Shown here: in pieces, positions 1 to 6,510 of the stretch
Layout of the letters: every line of letters begins with the position of its first letter
How positions within the stretch are numbered: the stretch's first letter is position 1
Source of the DNA: Chloroflexota bacterium
GTDB taxonomy: Bacteria > Chloroflexota > Anaerolineae > DTPP01
Direction: 5' to 3'
NCBI GenBank assembly: GCA_012514615.1
Contig: JAAYZY010000199.1
Location: forward strand, 1-7,148
DNA length: 7,148 nucleotides
Notes under the pieces: model-generated
Told to the model about the DNA's origin: nothing
Database searches by the model: none
Seen by the model: only the letters and a program-made list of their open reading frames with translations
Position numbers and translations under genes: made by a program

Positions 1-1874
1 AGGGGGCGCTGCGCCGGGAAGAAGGCCGCTGGGTCTGGCAAGGGCAGACGCAGGAGGCGGTTCGGGGCATCCCGGTGACGCTGCAAGCGCTGATCGCCGC
101 CCGGGTCGACGCGCTGGACCCCGGCCCCAAAGGCCTGCTGCAGGTTGCCGCCGTGGCCGGAAGGTCGTTCTCTACCCCATTGCTGGAGCAGGCGCTGCCG
201 CCGGGGCTGCGAGAGGCGCTCCCGACGGGGCTGCGCCAGCTGGCAGAGCGCGATCTGCTCACGGCGGAGGCTGGCGGCTCCCGCTACCAGTTTCGTCACG
301 GCTTGATCCGGGAGACGGTCTACGGCGCGCTGCTCACGCCGGTGCGTCAGGAGCTGCACTGCAGCGTTGGCCAGGGCATCGAAGCGCTGTATGAAGGCCG
401 CTTGAGCGAGCAGGTGGAGGTGTTGGCCTACCACTTCACCGAGGGCCGCGCCGCGGCGCGGGCCATCCCCTACCTGCTGTGGGCCGGCGACCGCTCGGCC
501 AGGCGCTTCGCCAACCAGGAGGCGGTCGGCCACTACGAACAGGCCTTGGCCTTCTTGGAAGAGACCAAGGGCAGCGCCGCCGACCTGGCCCGGGCCCATG
601 CCAGTCTGGGCGATGTGCGGGGCTTTGTGGGACAGTACGAAGCGGCGGAGCAGGACTACCGCTCTGCCCTGGCGTTGGTGCAGGCCGCCCCGGAACCTGA
701 GGCCACGCAGGTGGCTGAGATGCAGCGACGGCTGGCCCGCGTCTACCAACGCCAGGGCGATCAGGACGAAGCAGAGCGTTGGCTGCGGCGGGCCCTGCGC
801 GAGCTGGACGGCGACCCCCGCGCCGCCATGGCGGTGGAGCGGGCCCGGGTGTACAACGACCTGGGCTGGATGCACTTCCGCCGCGGTGAGATGGCCGATG
901 CGCTGACCTGGACCACCCGCTGCTTGAGCATCCTGGAAGGGACCAGCCACTACGGCGACCTTGCTGCGGCCTACAACCGCCTGACCGGCATGCACTTCCG
1001 TCTGGGCGATGTGACGCAGGCCCGAGAGGTGGCCCAGCGCGGCCTGCGCCTGCGGCGGCGCATGGGCGATACCCACGGCCTGGCCCTTTCCTACAACAAC
1101 TTGGGCGGCCTGGCCATGTTCAGCGGCGACTGGGATGAAGCCTTGGAGTACAACCAGCAGAGCCTGGCGCTCAAGGAGCGCTTGGGCGACGTGCCCGGGC
1201 AGCGCAGCTCCCACAACAACCTGGGGCTGATCCACCTCCTGCGGGGCGATTGGGAGAAAGCTGAGGCGGCCCTGCATCAAGCGCTGGCGCTGGCCCGCAG
1301 CATCCAAGAACCCTGGGGCGTCAGCCAGACCTTGGCCAACCTCATCCGCTTGGACCTGGCTCGGGGCGACTGGACGGCCGCCGGTCAACGCCTGGAAGAA
1401 GGGTGGCGACTGGCCGAAGAGAGCGCGGCCAGCGAACAGCTCACCGAGCTGGCTCGGCTGCGCGCCGAGCGCTTGCTGGGGCTGGGCGAGCTGGAGCAGG
1501 CTCAGCAGGCCGCCCTCGCTGCAGCGGCGCTGGCCGAGCGCGCTCGGGACCTCGCGGAGCAGGGAGCGGCCTTGCGGGTGCTGGCGGCGGTGCAGCGGGC
1601 TGCCGGGCGCTTGGTCGAAGCGGCTGCCACCGCCGAACGCAGCCTGGAGCGCCTGAGCGAAGCGCGCAACCGCTACGAGCTGGGCCGGGCCTACTGCGAG
1701 CAGGGCGAGGTGCTGCGGCTGCAAGACCGGCTGGACGACGCTCGCGACAGCATGGAGAAGGCCCTGGCCATCTTCCGACGCTTGGGAGCCCGCCACGACG
1801 CGACCATTGCCAGCCGCGCGCTGGTGGCGTTGCAGTCGGCCACGGCCGGCCTGGCTCGCGACACCGCCAGTTAG
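1..1874 (+). CDS. AAA/STAND-type ATPase with TPR repeats, C-terminal part (5' end outside window)
   Basis: The frame is open from the left edge (first whole codon at 3) to a TAG at 1872-1874, giving about 623 visible residues; the GTG at 75 is internal because the family sequence is already recognisable before it (visible 'RGIPVTLQALIAARVDAL'). The first ~130 residues (to about 460) resemble the winged-helix end of the AAA ATPase module found in cyclase- or kinase-linked signalling proteins: 'LLQVAAVAGRSF', then 'YQFRHGLIRETVYGALL' and an R..LH helix. From about 465 to the end there are ten or so TPR units, such as 'YNNLGGLAMFSGDWDEALEY' and 'SHNNLGLIHLLRGDWEKAEA'. In this family TPR arrays bind protein or ligand partners and the ATPase acts as a switch. 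The missing N-terminus could carry an adenylate/guanylate cyclase, kinase or DNA-binding domain; P-loop and sensor motifs are not in view, so the output is unknown. It ends tail-to-tail on murJ. Confidence 0.85.
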   Translation, partial: GALRREEGRWVWQGQTQEAVRGIPVTLQALIAARVDALDPGPKGLLQVAAVAGRSFSTPLLEQALPPGLREALPTGLRQLAERDLLTAEAGGSRYQFRHGLIRETVYGALLTPVRQELHCSVGQGIEALYEGRLSEQVEVLAYHFTEGRAAARAIPYLLWAGDRSARRFANQEAVGHYEQALAFLEETKGSAADLARAHASLGDVRGFVGQYEAAEQDYRSALALVQAAPEPEATQVAEMQRRLARVYQRQGDQDEAERWLRRALRELDGDPRAAMAVERARVYNDLGWMHFRRGEMADALTWTTRCLSILEGTSHYGDLAAAYNRLTGMHFRLGDVTQAREVAQRGLRLRRRMGDTHGLALSYNNLGGLAMFSGDWDEALEYNQQSLALKERLGDVPGQRSSHNNLGLIHLLRGDWEKAEAALHQALALARSIQEPWGVSQTLANLIRLDLARGDWTAAGQRLEEGWRLAEESAASEQLTELARLRAERLLGLGELEQAQQAALAAAALAERARDLAEQGAALRVLAAVQRAAGRLVEAAATAERSLERLSEARNRYELGRAYCEQGEVLRLQDRLDDARDSMEKALAIFRRLGARHDATIASRALVALQSATAGLARDTAS

Positions 1875-3445
1875 CCCTTCGCCCGACGCCCCCGCGGGAA
1901 GAGCCGCCCCACCGACCGCATCTCCTCAGAGCGCAGCGCCCAGGCCGCCAGACCGAAGGCCCCTCCGCCCAACGCCGCCCCTGCCGCCAACTGCACGGCA
2001 GGCGCCCATGCAGCCAGGCGCGGCATGGCCACACCCAGCAGGGCGCTCATGGCCGCGGTGGCCCAGACGGTGCGGGTGAGCGAGTCGGCCAACGCCGTGT
2101 CGCCGAAGCCGCCCACCCGGCGATGCAGCAGCGCCCCCAAGAGGAGCACCTCCACGGTGGTAGCCACGGTGTTGGCCAAGGCTAGGTAGGCATGGGCGTG
2201 AGGCTGGTGGCCCAGCGCCAGCACTGCAACCACACCCAGGGCGATGTTGGCGGTCATGGCCCCCATCCCCACCAGGACCGGCGTCAGGGTGTCGTGGAGG
2301 GCAAAGAAGCCGCGGGCGATGACCTCCAAGGCGCTGTGGGCCGGCAGCCCCAGGGCATAGAGCGCCAACGCGGCTACCACCATGGCCGTGGAGCGCTCGG
2401 TGAACGCCCCCCTCTGGAAGAGCAGCTCCACCAGGGGCGTGCGTAAGAAGAAGAGCCCCAAGGCGACCGGCAGCGTGAGGAACAGGAGGGCCCGCAGCGT
2501 GTCGGCGAGGGTGTGGCGCATCTCGGCGGCGCGGGCTTGCGCCGCCAGGGCGGAGAGGGTGGGGAAGACCACCGTCCCCGCCGCCTGGGCCAAGATCCCT
2601 TGCGGCAGCAGCATCAGCAGCCAGGCGTAGTTCAGCGCAGCCAGGCTGCCGGCGGCCAGGGTGGAGGCCAGGATGGTGTTCACCAGGAAGGTGAGCTGCA
2701 CCAGACCCAGCCCGAAGCTACGGGGCAGCATCAGCCGCACCACCTCCCGCAGGTCTGCTGAGCGCAGATCCAGGGTGGGGGTGTAGCTCGGGCGCAGGCG
2801 GGCCAGATCTGGCAGCTGCACCGCCAGGTGCAACGCCGCCCCGACCACCACGCCGTAGGCCAGCCCGTAGACCCCCAGGCTGGGGGCCAGCAGCCAAGCG
2901 CCCAGGATGATGCACAGGTTGTAGACCGCGGGGGCCAGCGCCGGCAGCAAGAAGCGGCTGTAGGAGTTGAGCACGCCCATGAGGATGCCGCTGACCGAGA
3001 AGACCACCGGCGAGAGGAGCATCAGGCGCATCAACCGGGCGGCCAGCGCCTGCCGCTCCGGAGGAAAGCCCGGCGCCACCACGTGGGCCATCAGCCAGGG
3101 GGCTTGCCAGGCCGCCAACAGCGAGGCCAGCGCCAAGACCACCAGCAGCAGGTTGACCACGTGGCTGGTGAGACGCCAGCCGGCGCGCTCGTCGCCCCGG
3201 CTGAGCAGGGCCGAGAAGGTGGGGATGAAGGCCGAGGCCAATGCCCCGCCAGCCACCAACTGGAAGAGCAGGTCGGGCACGCGGAAAGCCGCTAGGTAGG
3301 CGTCCAGGTCGCCGCTGGTGCCGAACTGGTGGCCGATGATCAGCTCTCGCGCCAGGCCCAGCAGGCGGCTGAGGAGGAAGGCCGCCATGACGGTGCCCGT
3401 GGCCCGCGCCAACTCTCGACGGTTCAGCGGACGCGCTTGAGCCAT
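1871..3445 (-). CDS. murJ: MurJ/MviN lipid II flippase
   Basis: 524 residues, close to the usual ~510-530 of MurJ, the inner-membrane MOP-superfamily flippase that moves lipid-linked peptidoglycan precursor to the outer face. The N-terminus has the family signature: 'LLSRLLGLARELI' (Arg27, Arg33), 'GDLDAYLAAFRVPDLL' (Asp48, Arg55) and 'GALASAFIPTF'. Further on are 'LLPRSFGLGL', 'LLFQRGAF' and 'ARGFFALHDTLTPV', and the protein is hydrophobic nearly throughout, as expected for about 14 membrane segments. I chose the ATG at 3445 because GGAGG lies 11 nt upstream and homology starts soon after. The frame runs open to 3556, but those 37 extra codons translate a palindromic repeat ('MDSRLRGND') and are not protein. 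The stop TAA (1871-1873) overlaps the stop of the converging TPR gene. No cell-wall neighbours are present. The family call is secure. Confidence 0.93.
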   Translation of the reverse strand: MAQARPLNRRELARATGTVMAAFLLSRLLGLARELIIGHQFGTSGDLDAYLAAFRVPDLLFQLVAGGALASAFIPTFSALLSRGDERAGWRLTSHVVNLLLVVLALASLLAAWQAPWLMAHVVAPGFPPERQALAARLMRLMLLSPVVFSVSGILMGVLNSYSRFLLPALAPAVYNLCIILGAWLLAPSLGVYGLAYGVVVGAALHLAVQLPDLARLRPSYTPTLDLRSADLREVVRLMLPRSFGLGLVQLTFLVNTILASTLAAGSLAALNYAWLLMLLPQGILAQAAGTVVFPTLSALAAQARAAEMRHTLADTLRALLFLTLPVALGLFFLRTPLVELLFQRGAFTERSTAMVVAALALYALGLPAHSALEVIARGFFALHDTLTPVLVGMGAMTANIALGVVAVLALGHQPHAHAYLALANTVATTVEVLLLGALLHRRVGGFGDTALADSLTRTVWATAAMSALLGVAMPRLAAWAPAVQLAAGAALGGGAFGLAAWALRSEEMRSVGRLFPRGRRAKG

Positions 3446-3456
3446 CCCGCTTTCAT

Positions 3457-3461
3457 CCTCC
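3457..3461 (-). promoter_or_regulatory. Ribosome binding site deciding the murJ start
   Basis: On the minus strand GGAGG sits 11 nt before the ATG at 3445. An ATG directly after it (3456) is out of frame with murJ. No comparable site precedes the upstream in-frame candidates, so this supports the 524-residue form. The spacing is slightly long. Confidence 0.55.
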
Positions 3462-3500
3462 GCTCCCCTCCGCCCTTCTCGCGCAAGTCTACCTTCTCTG

Positions 3501-3556
3501 GTCATTCCCGCGCCGGCCCGCTTGCCCCTGTCATTCCCGCGCAAGCGGGAATCCAC
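3501..3556. repeat. Palindromic dispersed repeat (dRS3 / 'DSRLRGND' type) with a degenerate second unit
   Basis: Positions 3533-3552 form a perfect 8-bp stem, ATTCCCGC/GCGGGAAT, around a GCAA tetraloop. This fits the ATTCCC-N8-GGGAAT format of the Neisseria dRS3 repeat; similar elements are scattered in many bacterial genomes and are often mistranslated as 'DSRLRGND'. A second, degraded unit shares 13 identical bases (3501-3513 and 3530-3542, period 29). The element lies 5 nt beyond the abgA stop in the 112-bp gap before murJ. It could act as a 3' stem-loop for abgA mRNA, but no T-run follows, so I do not call it an intrinsic terminator. Confidence 0.7.
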
Positions 3557-3557
3557 C

Positions 3558-4880
3558 TTACGGCTGTGCGGCCGACAGCAGATCCAACGTCGTGACGGCC
3601 AGGAGCCGCACGGCGTGGGTCAGGGCCCGTTCGTCGAAGTCGTAGACGTTGGTGTGGGCAAGGGGGCGGTCGCCCAGGCCTGCTAGGTCGGCGCCGATGC
3701 CCAAGCTGGCGGCCTGCCCGCCGCGTTGCTGCACCCGCTGCATCATGTAGGTGTAGTCTTCGCTGCCGCCGCTGCGGAATGGCGGGTGCAGGCGGAAGCC
3801 CCCAAGGCGTTTGGCGACCTCGGCCACCCGCTCGGCCAGGGCGGGGTCGGTCTCAGCGCTGGGCGCGCTGCCCATGGGCTGGATCTCCAGGCCGCACTCG
3901 TACATGGCAGCGGCCGCCTCCAGCACGCGCCGGGCGCCGCGGTGCATGTAGTCGCTCAACTCGCTGGTGTCGCCGCGGGTCTCCACCAACAGGTGGGCGT
4001 GGGGCGCAATGATGTTGCGGGCGGTGCCGGCGGCCATGCGGCCCACGTTCACCCGCGTACCCCCCGCGCCGTGTCGGGGCAGAGCGTAGAGGTTGACCAC
4101 CGCCGTGGCCGCCGCCAGGAGGGCGTTCTTGCCGCCCTGGGGGCTGCCGCCGGCGTGGGCCGGGGCGCCGTGGAACCAGGCGTCGAACTTCTCTGTGGCG
4201 GTCCAACCGCCCACGGAACAGAACAGGTCGCCCAGCGGCCAGCCGCCAGTGAACAGGTGCTGCCCCAGCATCCAGTCCACGTCGTCCAGCACGCCGGCTC
4301 CCACCATGGCCTTGGCCCCGCAAACGCCCTCTTCGGCCGGCTGGAAGACGAGCTTCACCGTGCCGTGCAGGTGGCTGCGGAGCTGCGCCAGCAGCGTGGC
4401 GATGCCCAAGCCGATGGCGGTGTGGCCGTCGTGCCCACAGGCGTGGGTCGCCTCTGGGTTGACCGAGGCGAAGCCTTCCCGCGCCGGGCGGTGTGTTGGG
4501 CTGTCGCTCTCTTGGATCTCCAAGGCGTCCATGTCGAAGCGTATGGCCAGGGTGGGGCCGGGCCCGGCGCGCAGCGTGCCCACCACGCCGGTGAATCCGC
4601 CGCGCACGGCGTCCAGGTACGCGGGGTCGGCCCCTTGGGTGCGGGCCCGCTGCCAGCGCTGCTCCAGTACGTCCGGCGGGGGCACGGCCATGCGGTCTCC
4701 GTCGCGCAAGACCTCCCGGCCCAACTGCACCTGCCAACCCAAGTCGCTCAGGCGGCGGGCTACCAGCGAGGCCGTACGAAACTCCGTCCAGCCTGGCTCG
4801 GCGTGGCGGTGGAAGTCGCGACGGTCGGCGACCAGGCTTGGCGATAGCTCATCGGTGATGCGGATCACGTGCTCGATCAA
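3558..4880 (-). CDS. abgA: AbgA-like M20 amidohydrolase (p-aminobenzoyl-glutamate hydrolase subunit A family)
   Basis: 440 residues from a TTG start, against 436 in E. coli AbgA. AbgA is a cytosolic metal-dependent M20 peptidase subunit that, with AbgB, cleaves the folate breakdown product p-aminobenzoyl-glutamate. Family features in order: 'RRDFHRHAEPGWTEFRTASL' (20-39), 'RFDMDAL' (114-120), metal motif 'CGHDGH' (148-153), 'FQPAEEG' with the catalytic Glu pair (183-184), a likely metal His208, 'HAGGSPQGGKNALLAA' (242-257) in the lid/dimer domain, 'TRVNVGRMAAGTARNII' (275-291), and C-terminal 'GGSEDYTYMM' and 'YDFDERAL'. All key residues are present, so it should be active. The frame is open upstream to 5351, but TTG at 4880 has an ideal GGAGGAG 7 nt away and its N-terminal length matches the family. 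No abgB or abgT is visible, so the true substrate may be another N-acyl amino acid. Its 5' end is duplicated at 6511-6882. Confidence 0.88.
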   Translation of the reverse strand: MIEHVIRITDELSPSLVADRRDFHRHAEPGWTEFRTASLVARRLSDLGWQVQLGREVLRDGDRMAVPPPDVLEQRWQRARTQGADPAYLDAVRGGFTGVVGTLRAGPGPTLAIRFDMDALEIQESDSPTHRPAREGFASVNPEATHACGHDGHTAIGLGIATLLAQLRSHLHGTVKLVFQPAEEGVCGAKAMVGAGVLDDVDWMLGQHLFTGGWPLGDLFCSVGGWTATEKFDAWFHGAPAHAGGSPQGGKNALLAAATAVVNLYALPRHGAGGTRVNVGRMAAGTARNIIAPHAHLLVETRGDTSELSDYMHRGARRVLEAAAAMYECGLEIQPMGSAPSAETDPALAERVAEVAKRLGGFRLHPPFRSGGSEDYTYMMQRVQQRGGQAASLGIGADLAGLGDRPLAHTNVYDFDERALTHAVRLLAVTTLDLLSAAQP

Positions 4881-4887
4881 CGGCGAT

Positions 4888-4894
4888 CTCCTCC
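4888..4894 (-). promoter_or_regulatory. Ribosome binding site selecting the TTG start of abgA
   Basis: GGAGGAG on the minus strand, 7 nt before TTG at 4880. An in-frame ATG at 4925 would put this site inside the coding region. The 42 bases around this site and start are identical in the duplicated copy (site at 6800-6806), whereas codons between the ATG and TTG differ mostly at first and second positions, as non-coding DNA would. Confidence 0.75.
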
Positions 4895-4915
4895 GGAGGG
4901 GTGGTCTGCAGAGAG

Positions 4916-4924
4916 AGTATACCA
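4916..4924 (-). promoter_or_regulatory. Candidate extended -10 promoter of abgA
   Basis: The minus strand reads TGG-TATACT: a 5/6 match to the -10 hexamer preceded by the TGn extension. It would start transcription near 4909, about 29 nt before the TTG. No good -35 hexamer is seen, which extended -10 promoters tolerate. In the duplicated copy the equivalent bases (6828-6833) read CATGCG, so the box is lost there. Confidence 0.5.
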
Positions 4925-4938
4925 TAACGGGCGCGAAA

Positions 4939-4969
4939 CCAGCCACCCGGCGCGCAGCCGGGCGGCTGG
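4939..4969. other. 13-bp inverted repeat upstream of the abgA promoter
   Basis: Arms 4939-4951 and 4957-4969 pair with a single A-C mismatch around a GCGCA loop. It covers the -35 region of the candidate abgA promoter and lies about 97 bp past the mgtE stop. It could be an operator-like dyad or an mRNA 3' structure; on the minus strand only TTT follows, so an intrinsic terminator is weak. The same structure occurs at 6850-6882 behind corA. Confidence 0.45.
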
Positions 4970-4973
4970 CGGC

Positions 4974-5057
4974 GCGCCGGGCGATGCGCCGGCGCCGGTC
5001 CATCGCCGTCAGCCTGGTGTTGCCACGGCTTCGCCGGGCGCATGGCGCTCTGGCGCC
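4974..5057 (-). terminator. GC-rich hairpins after mgtE (possible 3' end of its transcript)
   Basis: Past the mgtE stop the minus strand can form GGCGC-CAGA-GCGCC (5044-5057) and a 7-bp stem with arms 4974-4980 and 4989-4995. Neither is followed by a T-run, so these are not classical intrinsic terminators, and GC-rich DNA produces such stems by chance. Apart from these, the 4939-4969 hairpin and the promoter, the 185-bp gap between mgtE and abgA shows nothing else. Confidence 0.2.
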
Positions 5058-5065
5058 CTCTTGGG

Positions 5066-6412
5066 CTAGACCCGCAAGATGAAGCGGGCCAACGAAAGGT
5101 AGATCAGCAGCCCAGTGGCATCTACCAGGGTGCTCATGAACGGCCCGGACACCAGGGTGGGGTCGACCCGTAGGCGAGAGGCGATGAGGGGCAGCAGCGC
5201 CCCCACCGTGTTGGCCCACAGCACAATGGCGATGATGCCCAAGGAGACGGTGATGGCCACCGGGACGCCGGTGCCCCAGGTGATCGCTCGGACGTAAGCG
5301 GCAATGCCCATGGCCGTCCCCAGAAGCAGCGCCACGCGGGTCTCGTGCCACCAGACCCGCAGCGAGTCGGAGGAGTCTACGTCGCCCAGAGCCAGCGATC
5401 GGATCAGGGTGGAGGTGGCCTGGAAGCCGGCATTGCCGCCGGTGCCCACGATGAGCGGGATGAAGGTGGCGAGGGCCACCACCGCGGCCAACTGATCCTC
5501 AAAGTGCCGCAGCACCGTGCCGGTGAGGGTGCCGGTGACAAAGAGCAGGAGGAGCCAGCCGACCCGCCGGCCGGCGACCTCGATGGGATTGCTGTCCAGG
5601 TAGGGACGCCCCAGGGGCAATGCGCCGCCGAAGCGCTCGAAGTCCTCGGTGGCTTCCTCCTGCAAGACATCCACCAGGTCGTCCACGCTGATGACGCCGA
5701 TCAGCCGCCCTTCGCCATCGACCACGGGCAGAGCGGTGAGGTCATAGCGGGCCATGAGCTGAGCGCACTGCTCTTGGTCGGCTTCGGTGCGCACGCTGAT
5801 CACGTCCGGGTCGGCCAGTTCCTCTATCCGTGTGGTGGGCTGGGCCTTGATGAGGTGGAACAGGCTGACGACCCCAGTCAGGTGGCCGTGGGCGCTGACG
5901 ACGAAGAGGTAGGCGGTGTCGGTGTCGGGCGAGTAGCGGCGGATGGCCGTGAGGGCTTCGCTTACGGCCATGCGGCTGCGCAGCGCCAGGAACTCGGAGG
6001 TCATCAGCCCGCCGGCGGTCTCATCCCGGTGCAGCAGGAGGGGGCGCACCTCGTCGGCATCCTCCATCTGGGAGAGGATGGCATGCACCTGTTGGGGGGC
6101 CAGGTCGCCCAGGATGTCGGCGGCCTCGTCTGGCTCCATCTCATCGAGGATGTCGGCCAGGTCTTCCGGCTCCAGGCGGCGCGCCAGGTCGGCGGCCTGC
6201 ACCTCTTCCATCTCCTCCAAGATGTTGGCCATCTCCGGCGTGGAAAGCCCGGCTGCCAGGGTGTCTTGCTGCTCGGGAGGGAGGTCGCCGAAAAGCTCGG
6301 CCTGGTCTGGGGTGCGCAGCGCCAGGATGATGGCGATGGCCCCTTCCATATCGTTGGTGGCCAGGTGCTCTCGCACCCGATCCAGGGTCTGATCTAGGGT
6401 CTTGGCTTCCAT
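5066..6412 (-). CDS. mgtE: MgtE magnesium transporter/channel
   Basis: 448 residues, the usual MgtE length (~450). MgtE is a homodimeric Mg2+ channel of the cytoplasmic membrane whose cytosolic domains close the pore when internal Mg2+ is high. Domains in order: acidic helical N domain (about 1-130, with repeated 'EMEPDEAADIL'-type units), paired CBS domains (about 135-255; 'GLMTSEFLAL', then 'LTALPVVDGEGRLIGVISVD'), and the five-helix membrane domain (about 283-448). The pore motif 'GTGGNAGFQ' (323-331) and Asp431 in the last helix, equivalent to the Mg2+-binding pore Asp432 of Thermus MgtE, are present, so the protein should work. I chose ATG 6412 because GGGGAGG lies 6 nt upstream; a GTG at 6427 overlaps that site and is unlikely. 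corA lies upstream behind a pseudogene remnant, and the leader is hairpin-rich. Confidence 0.93.
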   Translation of the reverse strand: MEAKTLDQTLDRVREHLATNDMEGAIAIILALRTPDQAELFGDLPPEQQDTLAAGLSTPEMANILEEMEEVQAADLARRLEPEDLADILDEMEPDEAADILGDLAPQQVHAILSQMEDADEVRPLLLHRDETAGGLMTSEFLALRSRMAVSEALTAIRRYSPDTDTAYLFVVSAHGHLTGVVSLFHLIKAQPTTRIEELADPDVISVRTEADQEQCAQLMARYDLTALPVVDGEGRLIGVISVDDLVDVLQEEATEDFERFGGALPLGRPYLDSNPIEVAGRRVGWLLLLFVTGTLTGTVLRHFEDQLAAVVALATFIPLIVGTGGNAGFQATSTLIRSLALGDVDSSDSLRVWWHETRVALLLGTAMGIAAYVRAITWGTGVPVAITVSLGIIAIVLWANTVGALLPLIASRLRVDPTLVSGPFMSTLVDATGLLIYLSLARFILRV

Positions 6413-6418
6413 GACGCA

Positions 6419-6425
6419 CCTCCCC
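6419..6425 (-). promoter_or_regulatory. Ribosome binding site selecting the mgtE start
   Basis: GGGGAGG on the minus strand, 6 nt before ATG 6412. It rules out the in-frame GTG at 6427, which overlaps it. Confidence 0.7.
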
Positions 6426-6439
6426 ACAAGGATGGCTTC

Positions 6440-6509
6440 AGAGCGCGGACCGACGGCCGCAGGGCGGCCGTCGGAGCTGTCGCCGGAACGGAGCGCTCTT
6501 CACCCGGCG
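6440..6509 (-). promoter_or_regulatory. Structured mgtE leader (candidate regulatory RNA)
   Basis: Between the remnant and mgtE the minus strand can form a perfect 10-bp stem (6450-6459 with 6465-6474, 5-nt loop) enclosed by a perfect 7-bp outer stem AGAGCGC/GCGCTCT (6440-6446 with 6493-6499). A third 6-bp helix (6481-6486 with 6504-6509) has the outer stem's right arm in its loop, so the pieces could form a pseudoknot or alternative folds. The structure ends about 15 nt before the mgtE ribosome binding site, so it could control translation. I do not recognise the M-box or another known Mg2+ riboswitch, no T-run follows to suggest a terminator, and no promoter is evident. A regulatory role is inference. 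Confidence 0.35.
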
Positions 6510-6510
6510 G

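Larger units (their letters stand above)
4653..4970. repeat. Direct repeat copy A (abgA upstream region and first 76 codons)
   Basis: This stretch is repeated in the same orientation at 6566-6882. Counting by eye, the coding part has about ten differences in roughly 225 bases, including a 1-base gap; the 42 bases around the start codon are identical, and the promoter flank has about ten differences in 46. The equivalent start codons are 1,912 bp apart and the two copies bracket mgtE. Copy A is the intact one. Confidence 0.9.

Noticed and set aside
1403..2185. 260-codon plus-strand frame across the end of the TPR gene
   Set aside because: It overlaps two well-supported genes and its Arg/Gly/Ala-rich translation looks like a shadow frame.
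3486..3491. TAGACT as a murJ -10 box
   Set aside because: Only 4/6 matches, no TG extension, and the -35 position is GC-only, so it is not better than chance.
3533..3552. Palindrome as a rho-independent terminator of abgA
   Set aside because: No T-run follows the stem on the minus strand; it fits a dispersed repeat better.
3501..3556. Two repeat units 29 bp apart as a CRISPR array
   Set aside because: Only two units, one degenerate, with a palindrome of the known dispersed type and no spacers or cas genes.
3726..4847. 373-codon open frame on the plus strand
   Set aside because: It is antisense to abgA, which has full motif support; the His/Gly/Arg-rich translation resembles no family and is typical of GC-rich shadow frames.
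5345..6397. 350-codon open frame on the plus strand
   Set aside because: Antisense to mgtE; it has low-complexity Gly/Gln/Val composition and no family resemblance.
6440..6509. mgtE leader as an M-box Mg2+ riboswitch
   Set aside because: At about 70 nt it is much shorter than the M-box, and I could not recognise the conserved M-box core.
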